This document shows positions 45,601 to 56,599 of a stretch of 64,000 nucleotides of DNA, piece after piece. The translations under genes were made by a program, and so were the position numbers. The notes under the pieces were generated by a model, which worked only from the letters and a program-made list of their open reading frames with translations, did no database searches and was not told the origin of the DNA. The DNA is taken from contig NC_091131.1 of assembly GCF_040183065.1 (NCBI RefSeq), positions 100,812,330 to 100,876,329 on the forward strand, written 5' to 3'. Positions within the stretch are counted from its first letter, which is position 1. Each line of letters starts with the position of its first letter. This DNA is from Periplaneta americana. Taxonomy: Eukaryota > Arthropoda > Insecta > Blattodea > Blattidae.

Positions 45601-48400
45601 AATGATCCTACCATATGTGGAGGATTCGTTCCGCACTTTTGTGGTTAGTATTGCGTAATGATGTACTTATCGAATTCACAATTCATGTTCGAAATGACGT
45701 CCTTGTGATATCTGGCAGGCTGCACATCTCCTGAAGACATGTCCAGCAACTCACCACAGTTCGTTCTCTGAAATGGCTCGAATTTCGTGCTGGATATTTT
45801 GAGCTACTCAAGTAAATGTGGGTTATTTGCGTAAACTTCACTTTTAACCACTGAGATGGAACTATGCTTCGTCATTATAAAAAATTAAGGTGGGGTCAAG
45901 TAGTCCATCATACATTGACTGTTGGAACCACATGCAAAATCTAAGTCTGCTCTGATAATCGGGTTCCATTAACCTCTGAACTACACAAATTTTGTAAGGT
46001 TTTAATTCTAATTATTTCATACTTCTTATCATTGAAGACTCTGACACCTCTATCTGCTAAGCTACATGGCAGGATGATGTCGTAGGACTTCTCTCTAGTC
46101 GATGGCCAATTTCATCTAACATCTCCTCAGTGAGAACATGCTTCACACATGTTCGTTTCTTATCCAATACTGATCCAGTTGTACGAAATTTCTTCACTGA
46201 ATTGTAAATCAATGCTTTAGAAAGTTCTGGCGAATCAGAGAATGACTGACGGAAGTTTGTTACAACTGTTCTCCAAGATTCGTATTTCACAAAGTTATCG
46301 CAAATAAACACTCCTTGTTTAAGAGTATATTTCATAATGGATACACTACTGCACTCTACTAAATGTTCGGTATACAGCTACACCCTCACTGTGTGAATGT
46401 GTTTACGCAAGTAAATACGAAATTTACGCGGGCAAGAGGTCTGATCACTGCGATGTCACAGCAGTTACTATGCATACGACTTTCTGCTGACGCCAGTCTA
46501 GCCCTGGCTGACTCACTCTGTATTATGACTATGAGCATATAGAACTGACATGGTGACTGTAGTGGCAGAGGCGTTGTAATAATAACAGTAGTGGAGGTAG
46601 GGATGGCAGTGACAACAGTACTGTGTCTGCTCATACCACCACCACAAAAAAAAAAAAAAAGAAGATTAATCGAATCTCTATAATTGCGTGGAACCTTCAT
46701 GCCATTCGTGATTGTTATTGTGAGCATGGTGATTATAATGACGTTTGAGATTTAAAATAACAGTTTCATATTTCTTTTCATTTCTGTTATCATATTTCTC
46801 GCTAATGAAAGTGAAAGAACATTTTTATAAAGAAAGAACAATTCGAGACTCACTCATTAAATATTATGAAGAAGTATTCTGTATTAGGTCCATTAATCTT
46901 ACCTTTAAATGGATCAACAATGGCAGCAAAAGTGCAAACAAGTCTGTAAAATAAATGTTTAATTTTAATATCAAGATGTTTCACAGAAAACATATTATAG
47001 ACGATATAAGCTTAAATAATATGAATTAATGCATTGTATATACCGGTACAGTCATTTACAGTAATGAAAAGTTAAGGTTGTAACATACAGTATACATATT
47101 GCTATTCGCAGATGATCAAATTATAATTACTACATCTGAAGATGATCTCTAACGTGCAGCTTATATTCTGCAACAAGTTAGGCCTGCCTCAGATTTTGGA
47201 CTCTCAATTTGTATTGATAAAACGAAAGTGCGTAAGGGCCTAAAGGAAAATATATCATTCAAAGCAAAATCTACTAACTGTAAGTTCTCCATACTGTACT
47301 ACAGGGTGAACCAGCCAGGGCTAGATTCCTAACTGCACTCACGGCGGCCAATTCATCTACATAATGGTGCTACTATATGAGGATTTGTTCCGCGCTTTTG
47401 TGGTTAGTATTGCATAATGATGTACTTACCGAATTCACAATTCATGTTCGAAATGACGTCTTTGTGGTATCTTGCAGGCTGCATATCTCCTGAAGACATG
47501 TCCAGCAACTCACCGCAGTTCATTCTCCGAAATGGCTCGAATTTCATGCCGAATATTTTGAGTTTCTCAAGTGAATATTGGTTATTCGCGTAAACTTTAC
47601 TTTTCAGTGTGCTCCATAAATAAAAATCATTTACATCAATATAAATTCTTAGCACACCCTTAGAAACGGAAGTATAGTCTGGACTCTCGTGTCATAAATT
47701 CATAGTATATAAAAATTGTTCAATGAGAAATCCCAGGGTAAAAATTATCAGTAGTTTGACACCCATATAAAAACATCCAAGTATCCTATTCATCATTCTC
47801 ACCTACTGTATTATCCAAATGGCAGTAATGAATCTTATTTTGCACGTTGTACCATTAGAAATAGAATTCATATCAAAGATCGGGGAGAAAAGAATAATAT
47901 CTAAAAGCTTTAAAAAATTAAGCAAAAGTACCGGTAGTGGTAACAATCGTGAATGTTGTGAACAAACATAATTCAATGCAACAACGTCTCATGAACTCTT
48001 ACAAGTAAAATCAATTGACAACAGTCACCTAATTTAATAATATCAGCATTAAGAAGAGGAAAGAAAAATGAAAATTACAAGGAAGCTGTAAACTTGCGAT
48101 CAGTCTGATCATTCTCTATCCAATAAAATTCACAATAGAAAATTAAAAAGTTCTTATAGAAAATCCTGTCATACTGTCTCTGCAGTTTCATTTCATTTAT
48201 TGTATTCCATAAATCTTACATTAGCATTGAAGCTTAAAGATGTGGAACAAGTTAAGATTTTACAAGATTACAATTTTTTGGCGAGATGAAGTGACTAAAT
48301 ATTAAGTATATACATACAATTTAATCTCGAAATCAACAACCTACACTCAATTTAATTGAAGACAGCTTTTAACTTACATGAAGTTTAGTAGGAAATCCAT
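42153..48400 (-). CDS. Group B: duplicated 5' exons 1-4 of a gene A paralogue, no exon 5 found
   Basis: Seen: four exons (48400-48378, 46943-46903, 45060-44938, 42290-42153) with the same phases as gene A exons 1-4, sequons and splice sites intact, and 325 coding nt without a stop. The predicted peptide starts MDFLLNFILVCTFAAIVDP. Introns are also alignable with those of gene A (shared CAT repeat, GA-rich tract, reverse-transcriptase scrap), so this is a segmental duplication. Intron 4 homology is still seen at 39.47-39.72 kb, but the sequence where exon 5 should follow has been replaced by repeats. Interpretations: a truncated gene, or an alternative promoter/N-terminal cassette splicing in phase 1 to gene A exon 5 (16662). 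Intact donors and open frames argue against a long-dead relic. Confidence 0.65.
42545..42605. repeat. (TCA)n microsatellite
   Basis: About 20 units; duplicate of 20027-20086. Confidence 0.95.
42733..44516 (-). mobile_element. RNase H non-LTR retrotransposon, 5'-truncated, inserted in group B intron 3
   Basis: Ends in (AAC)n on the minus strand at about 42733, after [15 protein letters not shown]. Bases about 43990-44516 are noncoding relative to the frame and could belong to a second repeat. Flanked by similar sequence (42663-42725 and 44520-44572: CTCAACATAT, AATTATGAATCA), resembling a long target duplication. Absent at the matching place in gene A (about 20.1 kb). Confidence 0.7.
42743..43870 (-). 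CDS. RNase H / C-terminal domain of non-LTR ORF2 (375 residues, 5'-truncated)
   Basis: A 375-residue frame starting MRFLTNINSIK, probably an internal Met of a longer ORF2 without its RT. RNase HI region: WLHLYTYGS, where the first catalytic Asp of the family TDGS is Tyr; SFDGEIIAI (Glu); VILSDSKAAI (Asp); PSHCGIMGNENADALAKKG (His and last Asp). A C-terminal Cys/His knuckle reads CQSPNCPLCNSNQEMDSEH (CCHC type). The frame is fully open, so the element is young, but it lacks the reverse transcriptase and the first Asp, and cannot be autonomous. Confidence 0.85.
   Translation of the reverse strand: MRFLTNINSIKMTIEEKALIQYEKLIRLPGNNWHSYSPLCRLKTQKSFISIVQELKQKINIPNLKENLQIKPNPITLFNIEYNLNLTEEILKSEVNTEMLKQLSLVTINTRYPPQNWLHLYTYGSLISREQGAGAGVTCCLFSLYRSLGYGTTSFDGEIIAISECLRNLLCHINKFRNAVILSDSKAAILSIVSKHTPSFQTAEITKMLSQLLSLNKRIVFQWIPSHCGIMGNENADALAKKGSTATYRPVTKSTYYSVKRFIKSTYLDFNKQNFIPQSQGKKWNSLHQNLQLIPDLPRKSSVAAFRLATGHDCLAKHLHRIGICQSPNCPLCNSNQEMDSEHLKICASLASHDNIFEKYWSARGQMTLLSNAWH
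44611..44845 (-). mobile_element. tRNA-derived SINE (family 1)
   Basis: GGTTATTTTAGGCCG start, AACCCCGGAAAAAACCTCAA centre, degenerate box B (AATCCTGGTTTGG on the minus strand). Absent from the matching place in gene A. Confidence 0.8.
44938..45060 (-). CDS. Group B exon 3
   Basis: 123 nt, phase 1 to 1, TAG acceptor and GTACAG donor. It reads GLSTPSVTLLKWGNSVWGVA, then QNHAAYSGLAWEPQ and ends VIDEKG. Relative to gene A it has two extra codons near the N-terminus and Gly in place of the Cys of WCV. The 3' 57 nt are identical to the gene A exon. Confidence 0.72.
45418..45525 (+). repeat. GA-rich low-complexity tract
   Basis: Duplicate of the tract at 22500-22640. Confidence 0.85.
45542..46520 (-). 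mobile_element. Decayed DNA transposon with DUF4817-type transposase N-terminus
   Basis: 979 bp, TA on both sides (45540-45541, 46521-46522), inverted ends CAGGGTGAACCAGCCAGGAC and complement CAGAGTGAGTCAGCCAGGGC. The minus frame 46335-46057 reads MKYTLKQGVFICDNFVKYES, SKALIYNSVKKFRTTGSVLD, KKRTCVKHVLTEEMLDEIGH: a helix-turn-helix domain typical of this insect family. The catalytic part is mostly deleted. Gene A at about 22650 preserves the uninterrupted site. Confidence 0.8.
46903..46943 (-). CDS. Group B exon 2: signal peptide continuation
   Basis: 41 nt between CAG and GTAAGA, reading LVCTFAAIVDPFKG in frame. Same length and phase as gene A exon 2. Confidence 0.7.
47100..47290 (+). pseudogene. 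Non-LTR reverse transcriptase fragment
   Basis: Reads LLFADDQIIITTSEDDL, a stop, AAYILQQVRPASDFGLSICI and DKTKVRKG-like: the LLFADDQ box and following segment of a Jockey/I-type RT. Duplicate of 28200-28340. Confidence 0.65.
47302..47610 (-). mobile_element. Truncated second copy of the 45.5-kb transposon
   Basis: CAGGGTGAACCAGCCAGGGC, then ATTCACAATTCATGTTCGAA, CTCCTGAAGACATGTCCAGC and GAATTTCATGCCGAATATTT match 45542-45830 closely. The other end is missing. Confidence 0.8.
48378..48400 (-). CDS. Group B exon 1: start codon and signal peptide start
   Basis: The ATG at 48400-48398 begins MDFLLNF and ends in phase 2 at GTAAGT (48377-48372). Surrounding sequence from about 47.6 to 48.6 kb aligns with 28.9-29.7 kb around gene A exon 1. 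Confidence 0.7.
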
Positions 48401-49496
48401 GCTCCAACACTTCACCACATGTCAGTGTATCAGACTAGTTCTCACTATCAAGTAATCTACTCACTTGAAAAAGATGCAGAATGCAGTCTTCCTCGTTCTT
48501 CCTTACTCTCAGCCACATCCATTTCCTCCTTCTTATTTCTTTAAGGAATTTCCTTACATACACACGCCAAATAATAATAGTTTTCCTTCTAGAATGAAAG
48601 ACATTATGCGTAGTTCTACGTCAAAAGGAGATGACAAAGAGAATAAAAGGAATACAAGTCATAGTGACGAGGGGGTTGCACTTTTATGTGAAAGCCAATT
48701 ACCAAGGTACCCCCCTTATCTAGTGAGGAGAAAGACGTAGTTCTATGTTAAAAGGGGAGGACAAAGAGAATAAAGGAAATACAAGTCATAGTGCACTTTT
48801 ATGTAAATGTCAATTACCAAGTTACCCTTCAAATTGACTTCTTTCCTTATAGTCTTCAAATGCTATTTCAGATATTATGAAATGCCATTTCAGTTATACA
48901 TATTCATATGAGACGAAGAGGAAGGCGCGGAAATGAGGGAAGATGGGAGAATGCTGGGTTTGCAGTTAAAGACCTACCAATACCCTTCGGCAGGAATGAA
49001 TGAATGCGTGTTTTCTTCAGATCCCATAAAAACATATAAATTAAGTTTTACTATACTGGTACTACACATGTCTAGGAACAAGATAACGGGGTGTAGAAGA
49101 AACAAGGACTAGTGGATTGGATGGAAGTGACTCATGGGAGTACAACTGACATTTGGAACCAAGCAATAAAACATAAAGGAACTATGAAAATTAAAAGGAA
49201 ATCGTTAGAAAGTATCATTTGGCCCATGTTATATGTAACAAAAGAGAAGCACAAAGAGTGCTTATCTGCAGGACCTATTGGTCCTATTCAGTGGAAGTTC
49301 CAGCAGATGGGCCACATGGGCCACTAAAATTCTAAGAATTTTTTTAAATTTCGAAATAATGGAAACTGGACAAAACATTCTTTACTTCCAGTGGCATGCG
49401 AACTATGCATGTTATCTAATAATATAATGAATATTCATTTATACAGTATTTTTGTATTATGTAAAATTTAGACATTGTTTAAAAATAATAAAAAAA

Positions 49497-49748
49497 AAGC
49501 TTAGCATATAGGCTTTCACGACCAGTGTCTAGTTGAAATGGAGCTTCCGGGCTAAGATGCCGTGGTCTACTTGTGTAGATATTCCCAGATGTTTTGTATA
49601 CTACTGCGGCAGATATCTTCAGTGATTAGGTATCCTAGGTCGAGGTCTTCTGCTAGGGGTACCTGTGGCAGCTGCAGTAGGAAACGAAACATCTGGGAAT
49701 ATCTACACCAGTAGACCACAGCATCTTAGCCCGGAAGCTCCATTTCAA
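49497..49748. mobile_element. Inverted-repeat fragment, possibly Penelope-like terminal repeat
   Basis: TGAAATGGAGCTTCCGGGCT at 49533 and its complement at 49727-49747; AGATATTCCCAGATGTTT at 49577 and complement at 49689. Words such as TTTCACGACCAGTGTCTAG are familiar from Penelope-like repeat ends, but no coding part is attached. Confidence 0.5.
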
Positions 49749-49749
49749 A

Positions 49750-52110
49750 TAAAAAAAGTTGTTAAGGATTCGCAGTAGTTTGAAAATATTTATAAAACAG
49801 CGAATATTAGGCTGCTTTCAATTTGTAGGTGAAGGTGCAAGCTACTTTAAGTTCGGATACACCCACAATATTTGCTCAAGAACCACCATTGCCCGCCTTT
49901 ATGAGGCAATACTGAATATTAAAGACATCAGACTACAGCAAAGAGAGAAATTAGAAGAAACAAAGGATGAGGGAAAATTAGGAAAATCAAGACCAAAAAT
50001 AATTGTAATATTAAAAAATTACACAAAAGAAATCTCGGCTGAAATTTCTGTAACTTATGGATACAAAAAGATAATGTGTTCAACAATCAACAATAAGATT
50101 ATGCACAGCCTGTGTTCCATAATTTAATGGATACATCAAATTTGATGTGCAATAGGACAGTGACAACCGGAATTTCGAAAAAGGAGAAAGCAGAACAGAA
50201 TGACAAAAATATGATATTTGCAATTACCAGTAATTGGCGATAGAAGTTACAAATAAAAGAACGCATTTGAAATACAAAAATTCATTAAAAATTATAAATA
50301 TAAAATATTATGTTCAGTCGAAAATGAAAAACAGTTAGCAGCATACACAAATAAAGGAGAAACAAGAACCGTAGGCAGGCTTGGAAAAGTTCGTTAGTCA
50401 AGAGAATGTAAGCCTTTGCTGTGGAATATGGAAACCAGTACTCCAATCTTGAAGAAGAAGATGGAAGAAAAAACCATACAAAGCAAGATTGCAAGAAAGA
50501 AGAAAGGAAGAAAAACAAAAAAGGAACAAATGAAAAATAGATCAACATCGGCACAGAAATTTGCATGTTAATTGCACAGATGTAAACAATTTTCATGCTA
50601 ACAAAATCTCTACTGGTACATCTGCAAAAGCTGCTGAAGAAGGGTTATGAGTAGGTTTGTCCCAAAAAATCGGAACATCCCAATTTCTTAACTTTGACAA
50701 GTGTTCAGCTCAGAATAAATAAAATCGAAGAAATCATTATTTTAAGGAAATTAATAAAAGATCAATTTTTAATAAGAGAAATGTATTTTCACGTTCTTCA
50801 TGAAATAACAATATGTGTATAATATGATGCATTTTCTTTCTTTATTATATTCTCTATAGAGCATAACAAATATTTTATTTCATTATTAGTACCATGAAAA
50901 ATATATCTTACACTGAATGTTATGATAATATAAAAAAAATATTTTGAATTCCACTAGTAGGTAGTACATCATAAAAATAAAAACAGCTTAAAAATCCTGA
51001 AGTATAAAACACTTGGACTCTTTTTATTATAAAAAAATACGCAAAAATGATTACTCATTTCTAAAATATCCCTTTCTACATGTATAATAAATTTAGACAT
51101 CGCTCTATTTAACATTTATCTCCATTTCTTTGAAGTAATGCATGTCAACACTAACTATGGGCACCACTCATTTGCTTGTTTCAATTCAAAAAAGTACATC
51201 AAGTGTATATTCTCAGTAATGCATTATTCCAGCGTCTTTATTTGATGTCTTGATTTCCATAAATCATCTATTCCCGGACTAAATTACATGTGCAGACACT
51301 GCTCAGGATGTAATTGTAGTCTCCCATGTAATAATATAGAAACAATATACAGATACAATTACAAGAACAATTCCATACCCCAGGCTGAAGAAGCATAAAT
51401 TTAATGTGCTTTTGTGGAACAAGAGAATAAACATTATAAAGTTGTGTGATATCAAATTTGTTCGTAACTGTTGCTTTAAGCTCATCTCATCGCCTAACTT
51501 CAGTAAAAGTACACTTTATTTCGTATACATTTTAAAATGCTGAACTACTTTATTAATACGGAACTCAGAATAATCTTACATTTACAATGAAACTATTGAA
51601 AAAGACAGGTACACATAATTTCTCACTTCGGAAAAAGTTTAATTTGAACATGATGTGATTACCATCTTACTTCCTTTGCAATGATCATTACAAATTTACT
51701 CTGTAATAATCCCCCCTTTAATAATTTTCTAACAATATACAGTTACACAATTGGAGAAAAAACTGACATAAAAAATTATATCCAAGTGCTCAACATTAGA
51801 GACCAAACATTCATAGTTTAACACGTAGGATTATCATCCAACTTGCCACAGTTCATTATAGATTCTTAGTGTAAACGGAGAGTTTTGTTTACAACAATAA
51901 ATCCATTCGCTTACATTTTTGTATGTTAACAACAGCAAGAAGAGATGTAAGTTTAACAAAGTCAAGTTAATAAGTTATGTAAGTTACTAATAATGCAATG
52001 TAGATCTAATACCATTATTTTCTATATGTAGTAAAACTATTTTCATAAATAACTTTACTTTTGCTGGATAATTTCCATAAAAATATATGCATATTTAATT
52101 CATACATTAA
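49750..52110. other. AT-rich intergenic stretch, nothing recognised
   Basis: Between group B exon 1 and the 3' end of gene C. Open frames are short, low-complexity or AT-biased without motifs. No RNA gene seen. Confidence 0.5.
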
Positions 52111-52129
52111 GTGAATTATGTTAATCATT

Positions 52130-52380
52130 ATTGTCGTCATCACCATCGCTGCCGCCATCATTATCATAATTGCTTTCGTCATCTTCATGTCACTATCATC
52201 ATTACCATCCTAGAAATTACTGATAACTGTCATCATTGTATCGCCGTCATCATTAATATCGCAACCATTAACATTATTTACCACCACCATCGTCGTCATC
52301 ACAACCACTATAGTCATAGTCATAGAAATTGTCATTATCGTCAAAGTCATCACTAACAGCATTAAACAACACCATCACTA
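52130..52380. repeat. Degenerate (TCA/CAT)n tract
   Basis: Imperfect ATC/CAT triplets, giving a His-rich artefact frame; just past the 3' end of gene C. Confidence 0.7.
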
Positions 52381-52998
52381 CCAAAGAATACCTAGTTTCT
52401 TCTAAGTATCTCCTATTTCATTTTTATCATTAAAAAGAACATCAGAATGAATATAGTATGCCTGAAAACGTGAAATTTATTATTATTATTATATCGATCA
52501 TAATGTCTCTAAAAATTAAATTTAGTTATGCCTACAAAAGTCTTATTAGAGTTTGGAATTACTCGTTCATTTTAACTGATATAGAGTTTTAAATGTTTTT
52601 TTTTTTTCTTACAGAAAGTGGAAAAAAGAAAAAGAAATCAAAATAAACTATGTAGTATTCACAAATATGAAATTAGTAATCACAATGCTTGTAAAAGTAT
52701 CATTTCCCATGTACCCAATGGTTCACTTTCTTTAGGCTTATATACAAAAACAAGAGCTATCAAATTAAGTCACAGAATACTTACTGTAATTTTAACACAA
52801 CCCACAGATGGACAAATACCATATCACGTTTTCGTTTGTTTCTAACAGTTCATTTGCATTGCTTCTGTAAATTTTATCTTGACTAATAACAGCTAAAGAT
52901 ATTTTTATAACATATTATTAGCTATATAAAATTAGCACAAAGCGTAACTCTCTTTGCTGAATTCTGTATATACCGGTAACTTTGTTATTCCTTTGTGA

Positions 52999-53073
52999 TC
53001 AGTTAAAATTGGCATAGGTTTGGAATGTGTCCAAATAAGTAACTGCTGCTTTGTAGAGGAATTCAAACTGTTC
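52999..53073 (-). CDS. Gene C last coding exon and stop
   Basis: 75 nt: [16 protein letters not shown], then FQTYANFN and TGA. The EQF/YxFLY start is the conserved terminal helix of PTP domains. A possible AATAAA lies at 52481-52476 on the minus strand, giving a 3' UTR of about 0.5 kb; weak support for that site. Confidence 0.82.
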   Translation of the reverse strand, partial: EQFEFLYKAAVTYLDTFQTYANFN

Positions 53074-56000
53074 CTGTAAAACAAAACCAAATATGTTTTT
53101 ATCATTACGAACACGGTCTAATCCTCAGACATGAAATCGTAACTAATCAAATTTAGTTAAATATTTCTTCATATTAGAGTGTTAAAAAAAGGGGTCTAAT
53201 ATTTTAAGAGATAATAAAACTCATCAAAACAATTAAAAAAAAAGGTTTAATAAACATTTGTCCTGACATTAATATCTTCCGAGATATTAGAATTAATTGT
53301 TCACAATGGATGCTCGATGTACCTTCCATTCATCCTAACACAATCTCCTGCTCAACATCTTAGGGAACCACGCAACCTTTCAAACACCCTTCGTTGGTCT
53401 CGGATGTGCTGACATGTGTTGAAGACATGCCCCTGTAGCGTTTGAACGTCTTCAATGAATGTTCATACACTAAGTTTAAGTGTCCCCATTACCAAAAGTC
53501 CAAGGAATTAAAATCTGGGGAACAAGCAGGGCATGGTACAGGATCTCCCCAGCCAATCCACTGAAGATTAAATACCCGTGATAGATGTTGTCTGACTATG
53601 TTATGGAAATGGGCTGGTGCTCCGTCATGCATAAACCACATTTATACTCTTACGGTATGACACTTCTTCCAGTAGGACGGGCAGTTAGTTTGCTAAGAAA
53701 CGCCAATAATGAGAACCAGATAATCTACGGCGTAGAATGTGTGGTCCTATTAACCTGTCACCAACACACGAACTTTAAAGTACGTTTTTCGTAAGAATTA
53801 TTAATTTTAGGACTCATGTTTATTGGACTTTATTTTTTCTTGTTTTTATGCATTTAATATTAGACCGTTTTTTTAATACCCTGTATGACACTGATGTTCA
53901 TATTAGTCAATAAACTGATCAAGCTGTCGAACAACAGATTAGTCAACTGACAATTGTTCAATTAATAAACCATTAGTCAATATGTTAATAAATACAGAGT
54001 GGAAGTGAAATAGCTTTGCAGATTTCCAGAGCGGATAGCTCATGTTGTATGTAACAAAAAACTGTAATATCATAATGATGGAAAGTTCATAGTTTTTTCA
54101 GTAAAAAATGTTTTTTTCCAAAAGTTTAACAATCTCTTATTCGGTAACTATTGCTAATAGGATCGTGATTTTTGTCCTTATCGATAGGAAATCTAATAAA
54201 GAATAATTTATCTCTCTGGCATATTTCAGTAGCATGCACGGTTTTCGTGTAAATTTAATTTTAAAAACCTCTAAATCCAAGCCATTGCACAATGTGAGCA
54301 AGTGTAACGTCTTGGCAGAGAGCAGCTCACCTACCTAGACTCACCGAGTTTGTTGATCTTTTACAACTGTATCAGGAGTAATGTGTGTTTGCAACGATAT
54401 TGTCGGACTGCTGAAACTTCAAACTTAATTTTCTAATTAACCGTGCATTTAATCACAAAACGTAATATTGATTTTCTATTCAATTACGTGTACTCTATCG
54501 TACTTTTCAATCTGCAAGGTTATTTCACCTTCACTCTAATATAAAAAATTCAATCAAACAGTTAATCAATGAACCAATCAATCAAATAGCCGTGAGCACT
54601 TATTACAGGCCTACATGTGTGCACATGTCTGAAAATCAATATGCTGAACAGAATTTTGTACTAGTTATTTTCAATTCTTGCAAGAACATGACAGGACGAA
54701 TTAATATGCTTAATGATGTTCCTACTATACCTGATCAGGCACCAAAAATGAAATATAAAGTTCCAATATCCTTGTGATTTGTTGAGAATATTCATCGTTG
54801 CAAAGTTAGTAATTATTATTAGAAAATTACTTACTTACAAATGGCTTTTAAGGAACCCGAAGGTTCATTGCCACCCTCACATAAGCCTGCCATTGGTCCC
54901 TATCCTGTGCAAGATTAATCCACTCCCTATCATCATATCCCACCTCCCTCAAATCCATTTTAATATTATCCTCCCACTGTTTTTAGAAAATAGCTAAGAA
55001 ATAATACATCAGGTCCTTATGGTTATCTCCCTCCCTTACTTCTATCCATCTTTCTCACTTCATCCTTGCGGTTTATTCTTTTATACTTCTTTCCAATTCC
55101 TCTGTCTTCTTTCTCATTCATTTCATTCTTTCACTCACTCACTCACTCACTCACTCATTCACTCTTTCTTGCCATTATTTCATTCCTTTCTCATTTCTTC
55201 TCGCTTTTTTCTTTTCCTTCGTCTCCCCTCCCTTTCACATTCTTTCTTTTTTATTAATTAAAGCTTAGTCTATTCGTTCTATTATAGTCATAGGGTAGGT
55301 TGATTGGTGGTTGGTTTGGTGCATAGGTAGTTGGGTGAATGAATGGGAGAAGGAGTGTCAGAAGGAGTTATATGTCTGAAGATGCCAGACTTAAGGCAAA
55401 AACGTTTACAACAAATGTATGCAATGTAAACTACATCATAAATTACATTAAATTGATAAGTCACATGACTGAATAACACTTTTAAGTAATAATATTAGAA
55501 TTGACTTATCTGAAACTTCAAAATGAATTGTAAAGAATAAAGGACTTAGCTTTATACAAGGAATTATCTTGGCAGTCTAATATTAACTAAACAGTACCAA
55601 TCTTCCACAATACTCACGTAAGATGACACAAACTGCTCTCGATTCTGACGTATTGTCCGGATAGCATGACAGACATCGCACTCTTGTTCCAGTTTAATTT
55701 TTTCCACAAGAAAGGCCAGTGACAGAAAGTATCCACAGGCTTTTGCACCATCACTGTAAAAATGTGTAACTTTGAAAACATCGGTAATGCTACTTTTACC
55801 TTCACTGCAACATTAGAAGCAAATATTAGAGCAGAGTCAGTATGTATATAGGAGGTCACGTGTCAGCGTATTCCGAATCTCACTGGACTGGTGGACAACA
55901 ATGACGTCACGCTGCAGCGGAATAGGAACAAAACTGCCGGAAGGACTGATGGCTGTCATGGCGACTGTGTAAGTGGTTATCTGTGCTACGCTAGCAAAAT

Positions 56001-56567
56001 TTTGCGAAATTTCCGTACTGCCATCTCGTTCAAAGAAAAGAGATCATAAACAACTTATTTCTTGAACCGGTAGTAATAACTGATCCGTTGACATGTTCAC
56101 TCATAAGCCATTAACATATTGTTTTTACGTTGTGCTCATTACAAACAATACAGCAGAACTAAAGCAGAACACACTGCCATGACACAACAGTGCACGATGT
56201 CATTCGTCTGCTAATTCCCGCCCTATACAAGAACCAATCAGATTCACTGATGGCGGCTGATGGAGACTGCCACCACCTTTGCAAGCTGATGGCACCAGTG
56301 CGACACCAGTGGAGCATCAATGACGTCATTGGTGGAATTCGGAATACCGTGATGCCATCGGATTGCTCACCGGTGAGATTCGGAATACGCTCTGTATTAT
56401 CGGGAGAAAGATAATTTCTGTAGGAACATGTGTGGTCCACCTATCCACCCTAAATACTACATTTCTTTTATAAATCTGTGCTTCATTGGCTGGTCATGAT
56501 AATATCTTTGAAAAATATTGGAGTGCAAGAGGTCAAATGACTTTATTGTCAAACGCCTGGCATTAGA

Positions 56568-56599
<32 letters not shown>

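Noticed and set aside
52111-52356. His-rich protein
   Set aside because: Translation of a degenerate CAT/TCA repeat.
55019-55261. Ser/Phe/His-rich frame with TCACTCAC repeats
   Set aside because: Low-complexity pyrimidine tract without splice or domain support.
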